Below are positions 51,286 through 61,174 of a DNA stretch of 64,000 nt, one piece after another. The position numbers and the translations under genes are program-made. The DNA lies in the NCBI RefSeq assembly GCF_024703995.1, contig NZ_JAMXQV010000032.1:1-64000 (forward strand). Direction: 5' to 3'. Within the stretch, counting starts at the first letter, position 1, and the number at the start of each line of letters is the position of its first letter. The stretch comes from Amycolatopsis iheyensis (GTDB lineage Bacteria > Actinomycetota > Actinomycetes > Mycobacteriales > Pseudonocardiaceae). A model generated the notes under the pieces. The model did no database searches. It saw nothing but the letters and a program-made list of their open reading frames with translations, and was not told where the DNA came from.

Positions 51286-54200
51286 ATGAAGAAACCGATC
51301 ACCGCGGTGCTCGCGGTGACCCTGGCCGCGGCCGTGCTCACCGCACCCGCCGCCGCGGCCGCACCGGCGGACCCGCCGGCGCTCGCGCCGACCCGGATCA
51401 CGCTGATCACCGGCGACCAGGTGCTGGTCAGCGGCACCACCGTGCGGGTGCTGCCCGCGCGCCGGGACCGTCCGGTGCCGATCCAGCAGTACGCGCGCCG
51501 CGGCGACCAGTACGTCCTGCCGGGTGACGCGGCCACGCTGGTCCGGGCCGGTCGGCTCGACGAGCAGCTGTTCAACGTCACCGGCCTGCTGCGCCAGGGC
51601 TACGACGACGCCCGCACGCCACGCGTGCCGCTGCTGGTCCGCCAGGCGGGCCCGGCCGTCGCCGCCCGGACCGGCGTCGCGGCCCGGCCGACCGGCCTCG
51701 GCTTCGCGACGCTCGACGAGCCGAAGGACGGCGCCGCGTCGTTCTGGAACCGGCTCGTCACGCAACCGACCACGCTCGCCGCGAGCGGTGCGAAGGTGTG
51801 GCTCAACGCGAAGATGCGCGCGAGCCTTGACCAAAGCGTGCCGCAGATCGGCGCGCCCACGGCGTGGCAGGCGGGCCTGACCGGCCGCGGCGTCGAGGTC
51901 GCGGTGCTCGACAGCGGGATCGCCACCGGGCACCCGGACCTGGCCGGTCACGTCGCGCTGAGCAAGGACTTCACCGGCAAGGGCAGCGTGGAGGACGGCG
52001 CGGGCCACGGCACGCACGTCGCGTCGACGATCGCCGGGAGCGGCGCGGCCTCCGGCGGCCGGTACAAGGGGGTGGCGCCGGACGCGACGCTGGCCGTCGG
52101 CAAGGTCCTCGACGACTCCGGTCAGGGGACGCTCGACATGGTCCTGGCCGGCATGCAGTGGGCGGCGGCCGAAGCGCACGCCCGGGTCGTGAACATGAGC
52201 CTCGGCGGCGGCCCGTCCGACGGGACCGATCCGGTGTCCGAAGCCGTGAACACCCTGTCCCGCCAGTACGGCACGCTCTTCGTCGTGGCCGCGGGGAACT
52301 TCGGCCAGGACGAGTCCGTGTCGAGCCCGGCCGCGGCCGACGCCGCCCTCGCCGTGGCCAGTGTGTCCAAACAGGACGTCCTGAGCCCGTTCTCGAGCCG
52401 CGGGCCCCGGGTCGGCGACGGCGCGGCCAAGCCGGACGTCGCGGCGCCCGGCGAGTCGATCACCGCGGCGATGCCGGGCGGCGGCTACCAGACGCTGAGC
52501 GGCACGTCGATGGCGTCGCCGCACGTGGCGGGTTCGGCGGCGATTCTCGCCCAGCAGCACCCGGACTGGACCGCGGACCGCCTCAAGGCCGCCTTGACCA
52601 GCACGGCCACCCCGGTCGACGCCGGACCGGCCGCCGTCGGCACCGGCCGCGTCGACGTCGCCCGCGCGACGACCACGCCGGTCACCGCGACCGGCAGCGC
52701 GTCGGTGTTCCTGCCGTGGCCCAACCACGGGACGACCGGGAAGGCCACGGTGACCTGGTACAACTCGGGCGCCACACCGGTGACGCTGACGCTCGGGTCG
52801 TCCGTCGAAGGCCTCACCTTCCCGGCGACCGTGACCGTTCCCGCGGGCGGCAGCACCCCCGTCGAGCTGGCCTTCACCTCGCGGGACGGCCACGCCGGGA
52901 CTTTCTCGGGCGTCCTCACCGCGAGCGGCGACGGCGTCAGCACCCGCACGGCGTTGTCGCTGCGGCAGGAAGACGAGATGTACGACCTCACCGTCGGCCT
53001 CGTGAACCGCGACGGCAACCCGTGGACGCCGACCGGGTACCCGCCGGTCTCGATCGTCGACCTCGACAGCGGCTCGCTCACCCAGGGCGAGCCGGGCACC
53101 TTCCGGCTGCCGCGCGGTCGTTACGTCGTGAACAGCATGATCGAGACGCCGCGGCCGGGCCAGGAGCCGTCGTACAGCTTCGTCACCCATCCCGAACTGG
53201 TCCTCGACCACGCCGTCACGCAGACGCTGGACGCACGCGACGGCAAGCCGGTGTCGCTCGAGCCGGACAACCCGGCCGCGCGCGGCGGCACGTACAGCGT
53301 CGAACGGCTGAGCCGGGTCACGGCGTGCGCGTGTGTCTTCGACTCCGGGGTCGACCTCGATCCCCGGTTCCAGGAGGCGTTCGCCGCGACCGTCCCGGCG
53401 ACGTCGTCGCCGGCCTTCGCCTTCGCCCAGACGCGGCGGGCGACCGAACCGGACCTCGAGCTGACCGCGGACGACGGGCAGCCCTTCGCCGTCAAGGGTG
53501 TCTGGCTGGAGTCGGCCGCGCCGGCCGGGCGCAGCACGCTCCCGGTGGTGTTCGGCGGCGAGGGCACCCCCGAGGACCTGGCGAAGATCGACGCCCGCGG
53601 CAAGCTCGTGGTCGTCCACCTGCCCTTGGGCATCGCGGTCGACGAGGCCTACCGGCGGCTCGCGAACGTCGAGCGGGCCGGGGCGAAACTCGGCATGGTC
53701 GAGCTGTCCGGCGACGTGGCCGCGACGACGGTCCTCGGCGGTGGCCTGCCGGTCCTGACCCTGCCGACGATCTGGAGCGGCCGGAGCGTGACCGCGCGAC
53801 GGTTCACTGAGCTGGCGAAGAAGGGCGGCGCGTCGGCGACGGTCGTCAGCCGCCCGTCGCCGAACTTCCGCTACGAGCTCGCCGACGGCGTCCAGGGTCA
53901 GCTGTCGGCGCCCCGGGTGCAGCGGCCGAAGACCCGCGACCTCGCCGAGGTGCGCACGGCGTACCACGACAACGCTCCCGGTGAGGTCCGGTACGTCGCC
54001 GGGTACGGGTTCTTCGGCCGGACGATCGGGTACGGCTACACCGAACCCGTTGCCGCACAACAGGAACGCTCGGAGTACTACTCCCCCGGCAAGTGGGACA
54101 CGGTCTGGACGAGCGGGTGGCGCGGCGAGCTGACCGACACCCTCGACGTCGCCGCGGGCCGGAAGTACCGGCTGAGCTGGAACAAGGCCGTCGCCGGGCC

Positions 54201-54852
54201 GTCGTTGCGCGGGCTGACGGTCACGCACTCCGGCGAGGCCCCGAGGCCGTGGGCGTGGCGCAAGGACGACGTCTTCGACCTGTGGTTGCCGCTCTTCGGT
54301 GACGCCGATGGGCGGACGCGCACGCCCGACTCCCTCGCCGGGGACACCGGCTCGGTGACCCTGACCAGGGACGGCGTCGCGATTCCCGTCGAACCTTCAG
54401 GACAGCCGACGCTGGCGTCGATCCCGGTGCCGGCCGCCGACGGCGCGTACCGGCTCACCGCCGAGGCCCACCGGCACGCCGACTGGTGGCCACTGTGGAC
54501 GGACGTCTCGGCCGAGTGGGGCTTCCGCTCGTCGGCGGCCGCGGACGGGAAAGCGCTGCCGCTGCTGACGACGCGGTTCACGCCCGCGGTCGATCTGCGG
54601 AACCGGGCGCCGGGCAACCGGATCTTCACGTTCCCGGCTTATGTGGAGCCGGGCGGGACCAAGCTGGCCGTCGAAACGTCCACCGACGACGGACGCACCT
54701 GGCAACCGGCAGTGACCCTGCGGACCGGTGACCACTGGACGGTCGCGGTCCGGAACCCGGCGTCCGGGTACGTCTCGCTGCGGGCGAGCGCGGCGGACGC
54801 CGACGGGAACACCGTGCGCCAGACGGTGATCCGGGCGTATGCGGTGAGCTGA
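51286..54852 (+). CDS. Large secreted S8 family serine peptidase
   Basis: A 1188-residue exported subtilase. The signal peptide MKKPITAVLAVTLAAAVLTA ends near Ala-rich residues 20-27; a pro-region (TRITLITGDQVLVSGTTVRV to about 180) precedes the catalytic domain with Asp209 (AVLDSGIATGHP), His241 (GHGTHVAS), Asn338 (VAAGNFG) and Ser408 (SGTSMASPHVAG). A long C-terminal part contains a PA-like insert (LAKIDARGKLVVVHLPLG) and beta-sandwich repeats. Such enzymes degrade extracellular protein in Streptomyces and relatives. The start follows GAGGAA. It is divergent from the SigE-type gene. Confidence 0.93.
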   Translation: MKKPITAVLAVTLAAAVLTAPAAAAAPADPPALAPTRITLITGDQVLVSGTTVRVLPARRDRPVPIQQYARRGDQYVLPGDAATLVRAGRLDEQLFNVTGLLRQGYDDARTPRVPLLVRQAGPAVAARTGVAARPTGLGFATLDEPKDGAASFWNRLVTQPTTLAASGAKVWLNAKMRASLDQSVPQIGAPTAWQAGLTGRGVEVAVLDSGIATGHPDLAGHVALSKDFTGKGSVEDGAGHGTHVASTIAGSGAASGGRYKGVAPDATLAVGKVLDDSGQGTLDMVLAGMQWAAAEAHARVVNMSLGGGPSDGTDPVSEAVNTLSRQYGTLFVVAAGNFGQDESVSSPAAADAALAVASVSKQDVLSPFSSRGPRVGDGAAKPDVAAPGESITAAMPGGGYQTLSGTSMASPHVAGSAAILAQQHPDWTADRLKAALTSTATPVDAGPAAVGTGRVDVARATTTPVTATGSASVFLPWPNHGTTGKATVTWYNSGATPVTLTLGSSVEGLTFPATVTVPAGGSTPVELAFTSRDGHAGTFSGVLTASGDGVSTRTALSLRQEDEMYDLTVGLVNRDGNPWTPTGYPPVSIVDLDSGSLTQGEPGTFRLPRGRYVVNSMIETPRPGQEPSYSFVTHPELVLDHAVTQTLDARDGKPVSLEPDNPAARGGTYSVERLSRVTACACVFDSGVDLDPRFQEAFAATVPATSSPAFAFAQTRRATEPDLELTADDGQPFAVKGVWLESAAPAGRSTLPVVFGGEGTPEDLAKIDARGKLVVVHLPLGIAVDEAYRRLANVERAGAKLGMVELSGDVAATTVLGGGLPVLTLPTIWSGRSVTARRFTELAKKGGASATVVSRPSPNFRYELADGVQGQLSAPRVQRPKTRDLAEVRTAYHDNAPGEVRYVAGYGFFGRTIGYGYTEPVAAQQERSEYYSPGKWDTVWTSGWRGELTDTLDVAAGRKYRLSWNKAVAGPSLRGLTVTHSGEAPRPWAWRKDDVFDLWLPLFGDADGRTRTPDSLAGDTGSVTLTRDGVAIPVEPSGQPTLASIPVPAADGAYRLTAEAHRHADWWPLWTDVSAEWGFRSSAAADGKALPLLTTRFTPAVDLRNRAPGNRIFTFPAYVEPGGTKLAVETSTDDGRTWQPAVTLRTGDHWTVAVRNPASGYVSLRASAADADGNTVRQTVIRAYAVS

Positions 54853-54857
54853 AAATC

Positions 54858-54900
54858 GGACTGACCCGGCGACGGGGAGCCACCGTCGCCGGGTCAGTCC
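54858..54900 (+). terminator. Strong hairpin terminator after the subtilase
   Basis: A perfect 18-bp stem (54858-54875 with 54883-54900) with a seven-base loop starts six bases after the subtilase stop. It is the longest perfect hairpin I found in the window. Confidence 0.88.
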
Positions 54901-54934
54901 GGACCCACACCATCCCAAACAGTGTGGGTTCCCG

Positions 54935-54958
54935 CCGCCCCTCGTCAGGTAGGGGCGG
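54935..54958 (-). terminator. Hairpin(s) downstream of aceB
   Basis: CCGCCCCT (54935-54942) pairs with AGGGGCGG (54951-54958), 12 bases past the aceB stop on minus; a second small stem ACCCACAC/GTGTGGGT lies at 54903-54929. They probably end the aceB transcript. Confidence 0.6.
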
Positions 54959-54970
54959 TTGGGGCCCCTG

Positions 54971-56578
<1,608 letters not shown>

Positions 56579-56622
56579 GGGGTGCCTCCGCGAGCTGTGC
56601 AGGGAAGGAAAGAAGGGAGGGA

Positions 56623-56664
56623 CGCGACCTGACGGCGGAGGGGGGTGGCCGCCGTCAGGTCGCG
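56623..56664 (-). terminator. Hairpin between aceA and aceB
   Basis: A perfect 16-bp stem (56623-56638 with 56649-56664) with a ten-base loop begins 8 bases after the aceA stop and 45 bases before aceB. It should reduce or end read-through from aceA into aceB, so AceA may be made in larger amounts. Confidence 0.8.
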
Positions 56665-56671
56665 ACCGGGA

Positions 56672-57970
56672 TCAGTGGAACTGGGCTTCTTCGGTGGAGC
56701 CCTTGAGCGCGGTGGTCGAGCTCTCCGGGTTCAGCGCCGTCGCGACCTGGTCGAAGTAGCCGGTGCCGACCTCGCGCTGGTGCTTGGTCGCGGTGTAGCC
56801 GCGGCTCTCCGAAGCGAACTCGCGCTCCTGCAGGTCGACGTAGGCGGTCATGCCCTCGCGGGCGTAGCCGTGCGCCAGGTCGAACATCGAGTAGTTCAGC
56901 GCGTGGAAGCCGGCCAGGGTGATGAACTGGAACTTGTAGCCCATGTGGCCGAGCTCGCGCTGGAACTTCGCGATCGTCGCGTCGTCCAGGTGCTTCTTCC
57001 AGTTGAACGACGGCGAGCAGTTGTAGGCCAGCATCTGGTCCGGGAACTTCGCCTTGATCGCCTCGGCGTACTTGCGCGCCACCTCGAGGTCGGGCTCCGA
57101 GGTCTCCATCCAGAGCAGGTCGGCGTACTGGGCGTAGGCCAGGCCGCGCTCGATGCAGGGGTCGATGCCGTTGGTGACCTCGTAGAAGCCCTCGGCGGTG
57201 CGGCCGCCGGTCAGGAACTGCTGGTCACGCTCGTCGACGTCGCTGGTCAGCAGCGTCGCGGCCTGCGCGTCGGTGCGGGCGACGATCAGCGACGGCACAC
57301 CGGCGACGTCCGCGGCGAGGCGGGCGGCGTTCAGCGTGCGCTCGTGCTGCTTGGTCGGGATGAGGACCTTGCCGCCGAGGTGGCCGCACTTCTTCTCGGA
57401 CGCGAGCTGGTCTTCCCAGTGCACGCCCGCGGCGCCGGCCGCGATCATGCCCTTCATCAGCTCGTACGCGTTGAGCGGGCCGCCGAAGCCGGCCTCGGCG
57501 TCGGCGACGATCGGGGCGTACCAGTCGATGTCCCCACCGGTGTTGCCCTGGTTGAAAGATTCCGCCCAGTTGATCTGGTCGGCGCGGCCCAGCGCGTTGT
57601 TGATGCGGCGGACCACGGCCGGCACCGAGTTGGCCGGGTAGAGGCTCTGGTCCGGGTAGGTCTGGCCGGAGAGGTTGGCGTCGGCCGCGACCTGCCAGCC
57701 GGACAGGTAGATCGCCTGCAGGCCGGCGCGGACCTGCTGGACGGCCTGGTTGCCGGTCAGGGCGCCCAGCGCGTGGATGTAGTCCTCGGTCTGCAGGAGC
57801 TTCCACAGCTTCTCGGCGCCGCGGCGGGCCAGCGTGTGCTCCTCGACCACGCTGCCGCGCAGCTTGACGACGTCCTCAGCCGAGTAGGAGCGCTGCACGC
57901 CCGCCCAGCGGGGGTCGCTCGCCCACTGTGCCGCCAGCTCCGCGGCCGCCTGCTTGGCCTGTTCCGTCAT
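56672..57970 (-). CDS. aceA: Isocitrate lyase
   Basis: AceA (432 aa) splits isocitrate to succinate and glyoxylate, allowing growth on acetate and fatty acids. The active-site motif KKCGHLGGK (residues 193-201, Cys195) and YNCSPSFNWKKHL are intact. Its length is that of the common short bacterial form. ATG 57970 lies under a region with several TTGCGA/TTTGCGA elements, likely bound by the divergent RamB-like protein. Together with aceB it gives a complete glyoxylate bypass. Confidence 0.97.
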   Translation of the reverse strand: MTEQAKQAAAELAAQWASDPRWAGVQRSYSAEDVVKLRGSVVEEHTLARRGAEKLWKLLQTEDYIHALGALTGNQAVQQVRAGLQAIYLSGWQVAADANLSGQTYPDQSLYPANSVPAVVRRINNALGRADQINWAESFNQGNTGGDIDWYAPIVADAEAGFGGPLNAYELMKGMIAAGAAGVHWEDQLASEKKCGHLGGKVLIPTKQHERTLNAARLAADVAGVPSLIVARTDAQAATLLTSDVDERDQQFLTGGRTAEGFYEVTNGIDPCIERGLAYAQYADLLWMETSEPDLEVARKYAEAIKAKFPDQMLAYNCSPSFNWKKHLDDATIAKFQRELGHMGYKFQFITLAGFHALNYSMFDLAHGYAREGMTAYVDLQEREFASESRGYTATKHQREVGTGYFDQVATALNPESSTTALKGSTEEAQFH

Positions 57971-57984
57971 CGGTTCTCCCGGTG

Positions 57985-58126
57985 TTGCGAAGTTTGCGAT
58001 TGCTCGCCTTGCCTGATCCGACCCTTGCACGGCAGCGAAAATCCGGTCCAGCTGTCCAATTTGCCAATTTGTGCGAAGGGACCGTAGGCTTCTTGCAAAG
58101 GTTGCGAATCAGCTGGTTCGCAACGG
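57985..58126. promoter_or_regulatory. RamB-like binding sites between aceA and its regulator
   Basis: The aceA-regulator gap contains repeated TTGC(A/G)A elements: TTGCGAAGTTTGCGA (57985-57999), TTGCCAATTTGTGCGAAG (58061-58078), CTTGCAAAGGTTGCGAATC (58092-58110) and GGTTCGCAACGG (58115-58126). Known RamB sites in corynebacteria and mycobacteria have an AAAG/CTTTGCAAA-like core. The clustering in this 228-base divergent gap supports both autoregulation and control of aceA. Confidence 0.65.
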
Positions 58127-58198
58127 GACGAAAATTCGCGTTCTTGACCGTTCACGTAACCGTTCAGGACCGGAAACCTTCCGGAGAGGTGGCCACGA

Positions 58199-59623
58199 AT
58201 GGAGAAGACTTTCGCCGGAGCGCGGTTGCGCCATTTGCGCGAAAGCCGGGCGATGAGCCAGGCCGACCTCGCTCGTGTGCTGGAGATCTCACCCAGCTAC
58301 CTCAACCAGATCGAGCACAACTCGCGCCCGCTGACCGTCCCGGTGCTGCTGCGGATCACGCAGGCGTTCGGCGTCGACACGGAGTTCTTCGCCAACAACG
58401 ACACGTCCCGGCTGGTCGCCGACGTCAAGGAAGCCCTGCTCGACGAGGTCCTCGGCGTCGACGTCACCACCGGCGAGCTCAACGAGCTGGCCACGAACCT
58501 GCCGGCGATCGCGCAGGCGCTGGTCAAGCTGCACCGCAGCTACCGCAACGCCGTCGAGAACACCGCGGCGCTGACCACGGAAAACGGCCTGGGCCTGCAC
58601 GGGAGCGCGGCGGCGCCGCTGCCGCACGAGGAGGTCCGCGACTTCTTCTACGAGCGTGAGAACTACGTCGCCGAGCTGGACGAACGCGCCGAGAAGATGG
58701 CCGCCGACATCCCGCTGCGGCGCGGTCAGGTGCTCGGCGAGCTGAAGGAACGTCTTTCGCAGCGCTACGGCGTCGAGGTCACGAGCGCCGGGATCGACGA
58801 ATCCGCTGGTCAGCAGCACCGCTACGAACCGGCGACCCGCGTGCTGCGGCTGGCGCCGAGCCTGCGGGTCGGGCAGCAGGCGTTCCGGATGGCGTCGCAG
58901 ATCGCGTTGATCGAGTACGACGACCTGATCACCGAGCTGGCCGACTCGTGGGCGTTCTCCGGGCCGGCGGCGCGCTCGCTCGCCCGCGTCGGGCTGGCGA
59001 ACTACTTCGCGGGGGCGCTGATCCTCCCCTATGGACCGTTCCTCACCGCGGCCGAGCGCTTCCGCTACGACATCGAGCGGCTGTGCGACCACTTCGGCGT
59101 CGGCTTCGAGACGGTCTGCCACCGGCTGTCCACTTTGCAACGGCCGAAGCAGCGCGCGGTGCCGTTCTCGTTCGTGCGGGTGGACCGCGCCGGGAACATG
59201 TCGAAGCGGCAGTCCGCGGCGGGCTTCCACTTCTCCCGGGTGGGCGGCGCGTGTCCGTTGTGGAACATCTACGAGGCGTTCACCCAGCCGGGGAAGATCC
59301 TGACGCAGATCGCGACGCTGCCCGACGGCAAGAGCTACTTCTGGATCGCGCGCACGGTGTCGCGCAACATCGGCGGCTACGGCAGCCCGGGCAAGACGTT
59401 CACGGTGGGCCTGGGCTGCGAACTGCGGCACGCGGGCCGGCTCGTCTACTCGACCGGCCTCGACCTGGACGAGCCGGCCGCCGCGACGCCCATCGGGATG
59501 GGCTGCAAAGTCTGCGAACGGCCGGCTTGCTCCCAGCGCGCGTTCCCGACGATCGGCAAGCAGCTCACCGTCGACGAGAACACCAGCACCTTCGTCCCCT
59601 ACCCGGCGGTGCCCAAGGGCTGA
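58199..59623 (+). CDS. ramB: RamB-like XRE family regulator of glyoxylate metabolism
   Basis: A 474-residue regulator: an N-terminal XRE helix-turn-helix (SQADLARVLEISPSYLNQIE, about residues 20-39), an ImmA/IrrE-like middle region and a C-terminal DUF2083-type fatty-acyl-sensing domain with a Cys cluster (GCKVCERPACSQRAFP). RamB represses or activates acetate and glyoxylate genes in Corynebacterium and M. tuberculosis. The position divergent from aceA supports that role, and the gene symbol is given on that basis. The stop is immediately followed by the stop of the convergent gene. Confidence 0.88.
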   Translation: MEKTFAGARLRHLRESRAMSQADLARVLEISPSYLNQIEHNSRPLTVPVLLRITQAFGVDTEFFANNDTSRLVADVKEALLDEVLGVDVTTGELNELATNLPAIAQALVKLHRSYRNAVENTAALTTENGLGLHGSAAAPLPHEEVRDFFYERENYVAELDERAEKMAADIPLRRGQVLGELKERLSQRYGVEVTSAGIDESAGQQHRYEPATRVLRLAPSLRVGQQAFRMASQIALIEYDDLITELADSWAFSGPAARSLARVGLANYFAGALILPYGPFLTAAERFRYDIERLCDHFGVGFETVCHRLSTLQRPKQRAVPFSFVRVDRAGNMSKRQSAAGFHFSRVGGACPLWNIYEAFTQPGKILTQIATLPDGKSYFWIARTVSRNIGGYGSPGKTFTVGLGCELRHAGRLVYSTGLDLDEPAAATPIGMGCKVCERPACSQRAFPTIGKQLTVDENTSTFVPYPAVPKG

Positions 59624-60601
59624 TCACCCGATCACGTGCGTCGTCCACTTCGACTCGTCCGGCCCGAGCAGCGTGATCCTGCTCAGCAGGTCCTGCGCGG
59701 TGACGCCCGCGGCCTGCGGCTGGTCGATCCCGACGCAGGCCCGCAGCCCGTTCTTCGTCACGCACTGCGGCTCGCCGAGCCCGTCCACGCGGGCACCCGG
59801 CGGGGCGACGTTGATCGTCACCAGGGCGCCGTTCGCCGAGTACTGCAGCACCAGCCGCCACGGGACGCCGTCCTGGTCGGGCCGCCGCGAGGTGTAGGCG
59901 TCGGACAGGTGGAACGACGGCGGGAGGCTGCTGATGTGCAGCGGCAGCGGCACGGCCCGCGGGCCGAAGGTCACCTCGCTCGCCACCCGGACCAGCGCCT
60001 GCTGGAGATCGGGCCGGGCCAGGTAGTACGTGTGCAGCTGGGCCCAGCGCCCGTCCGGGGTCGGCCAGCGCAGGTAGCTGTCGCCGTGGTTGAGGGGGTC
60101 GCTCGCGTCGGCCGTGATCCAGTGGCCGTCGCGGCCGCCGACCTTCTGCGGGATCTGCTTCGGCGTGCCGCTCAGGTCGCGTGGCGTGGCCGGTTCGCGG
60201 TCGTCGACCGAGAGCCAGATCATCGGGGCCAGGTCACCGCGGCCGATGGCCAAGACCGTGTCGCCGTGTCCGCCGGCCGCGTACTCGACGCCCTTGACCT
60301 CCTCCGGCAGCCAGCCGAAGGTCCCCTTCGCGACCAGCGGGTTGTCGGTGGGCGCCGGCGCGACGGGCGCGGGCTTGGGCAGCTCGGCGGCGGGCGCGGC
60401 GGGCGGCGTCGGCCGGAACACCGACACGGCCGTCAGGCCCGCGGCCGTCACGACCGCGGCGCAGCCGACGACCAGCGCCGTGGTCCGCGCGCGACGACGC
60501 CGTCCGCCCAGCCGACGGGCCCGGTCGATGTCGATCCGGGGCGGCGGCGCGGGCGCGTCGGCGAGTTCCTTCAGCTGGGTGGCCAGCTCGTGGTCGGTCA
60601 T
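59624..60601 (-). CDS. One-TM protein coupled to SigE-type sigma factor
   Basis: A 325-residue protein: about 38 cytosolic residues with a basic cluster before the membrane (RARRLGGRRRRART), one helix (ALVVGCAAVVTAAGLTAVSV), a Pro/Ala-rich linker and a soluble outer domain with two Cys (QCVTKNGLRACVGID). Its ATG overlaps the sigma-factor stop by four bases (ATGA), so the two are coupled. No known anti-sigma motif is present. The same layout at 49787-50641 suggests a family of membrane partners for these sigma factors; this is inference. Confidence 0.72.
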   Translation of the reverse strand: MTDHELATQLKELADAPAPPPRIDIDRARRLGGRRRRARTTALVVGCAAVVTAAGLTAVSVFRPTPPAAPAAELPKPAPVAPAPTDNPLVAKGTFGWLPEEVKGVEYAAGGHGDTVLAIGRGDLAPMIWLSVDDREPATPRDLSGTPKQIPQKVGGRDGHWITADASDPLNHGDSYLRWPTPDGRWAQLHTYYLARPDLQQALVRVASEVTFGPRAVPLPLHISSLPPSFHLSDAYTSRRPDQDGVPWRLVLQYSANGALVTINVAPPGARVDGLGEPQCVTKNGLRACVGIDQPQAAGVTAQDLLSRITLLGPDESKWTTHVIG

Positions 60602-61092
60602 GCTCGTCCCTCCCGGATGGGTTCGGCCAGCAGCCCGCGTAGCGTTTCCACGGCCTTCGCGGTCTGGCTCTTGACGGTGCCCTCGGAGCAGCCCAGCGCC
60701 TGGGCGGTTTCCGCGACCGGCAGGTCGCCGAAGTAGCGGAGGACGACGGTCGCGCGCTGCCGGGCGGGCAGCCGGTCCAGCGCGGCGCGCAGGTCGAGCG
60801 CCGCTTCGACGTCCGGACCCGGCGTGGGCCGTTCCTGGTCGGCGCCGCGCAGGTCGACCCGCCGCCACCACGACGTCCGCTGCTCGGCGAGGAAGGCGTT
60901 GACCAGCGTGCGGCGCGCGTAGCCGTCGAGGTTGTCCGCCCGCGCGGCCCGCGACCAGTTCGCGTAGAGCCGGGTGATCGCCGTCTGGACCAGGTCGTCG
61001 GCCCGGTGCCAGTCGCCGCAGAGCAGGTACGCGACCTTGCGCAACCAGCCCGTCCGTGTGGTCACGTACTCGGTGAAGTCGTCCACCGGCAC
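60598..61092 (-). CDS. SigE family RNA polymerase sigma factor
   Basis: A 164-residue ECF-type sigma factor similar to the one at 50652: region 2 from WLRKVAYLLCGDWHRADDLV to NLDGYARRTLVNAFL, and region 4 from LDRLPARQRATVVLRYFGDL to CSEGTVKSQTAKAVETLRGL. Two GTG codons could begin it, at 61092 and 61086; both lie near AGG-rich sequence. It is coupled to the downstream one-TM gene by ATGA. It is divergent from ilvA with 82 bases between. Confidence 0.9.
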   Translation of the reverse strand: MPVDDFTEYVTTRTGWLRKVAYLLCGDWHRADDLVQTAITRLYANWSRAARADNLDGYARRTLVNAFLAEQRTSWWRRVDLRGADQERPTPGPDVEAALDLRAALDRLPARQRATVVLRYFGDLPVAETAQALGCSEGTVKSQTAKAVETLRGLLAEPIREGRA

Positions 61093-61161
61093 CCCCTGTC
61101 CTGTTCGTCACCCCTTTGATGCGCCCGGAGGCCCGGCCGGTTGCCCGGGACGCGCGAGTCG

Positions 61162-61167
61162 TAGATT
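61162..61167 (+). promoter_or_regulatory. Candidate -10 of a leaderless ilvA promoter
   Basis: TAGATT lies 7 bases before GTG 61175 with no ribosome-binding site between, fitting a leaderless ilvA message. Confidence 0.5.
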
Positions 61168-61174
61168 CAGCGGG

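Noticed and set aside
50638..54228. Very long open frame on minus opposite the subtilase gene
   Set aside because: It is a GC-driven shadow: composition is Arg/Gly/Ala-rich with no domains, while the plus strand encodes a subtilase with all catalytic motifs.
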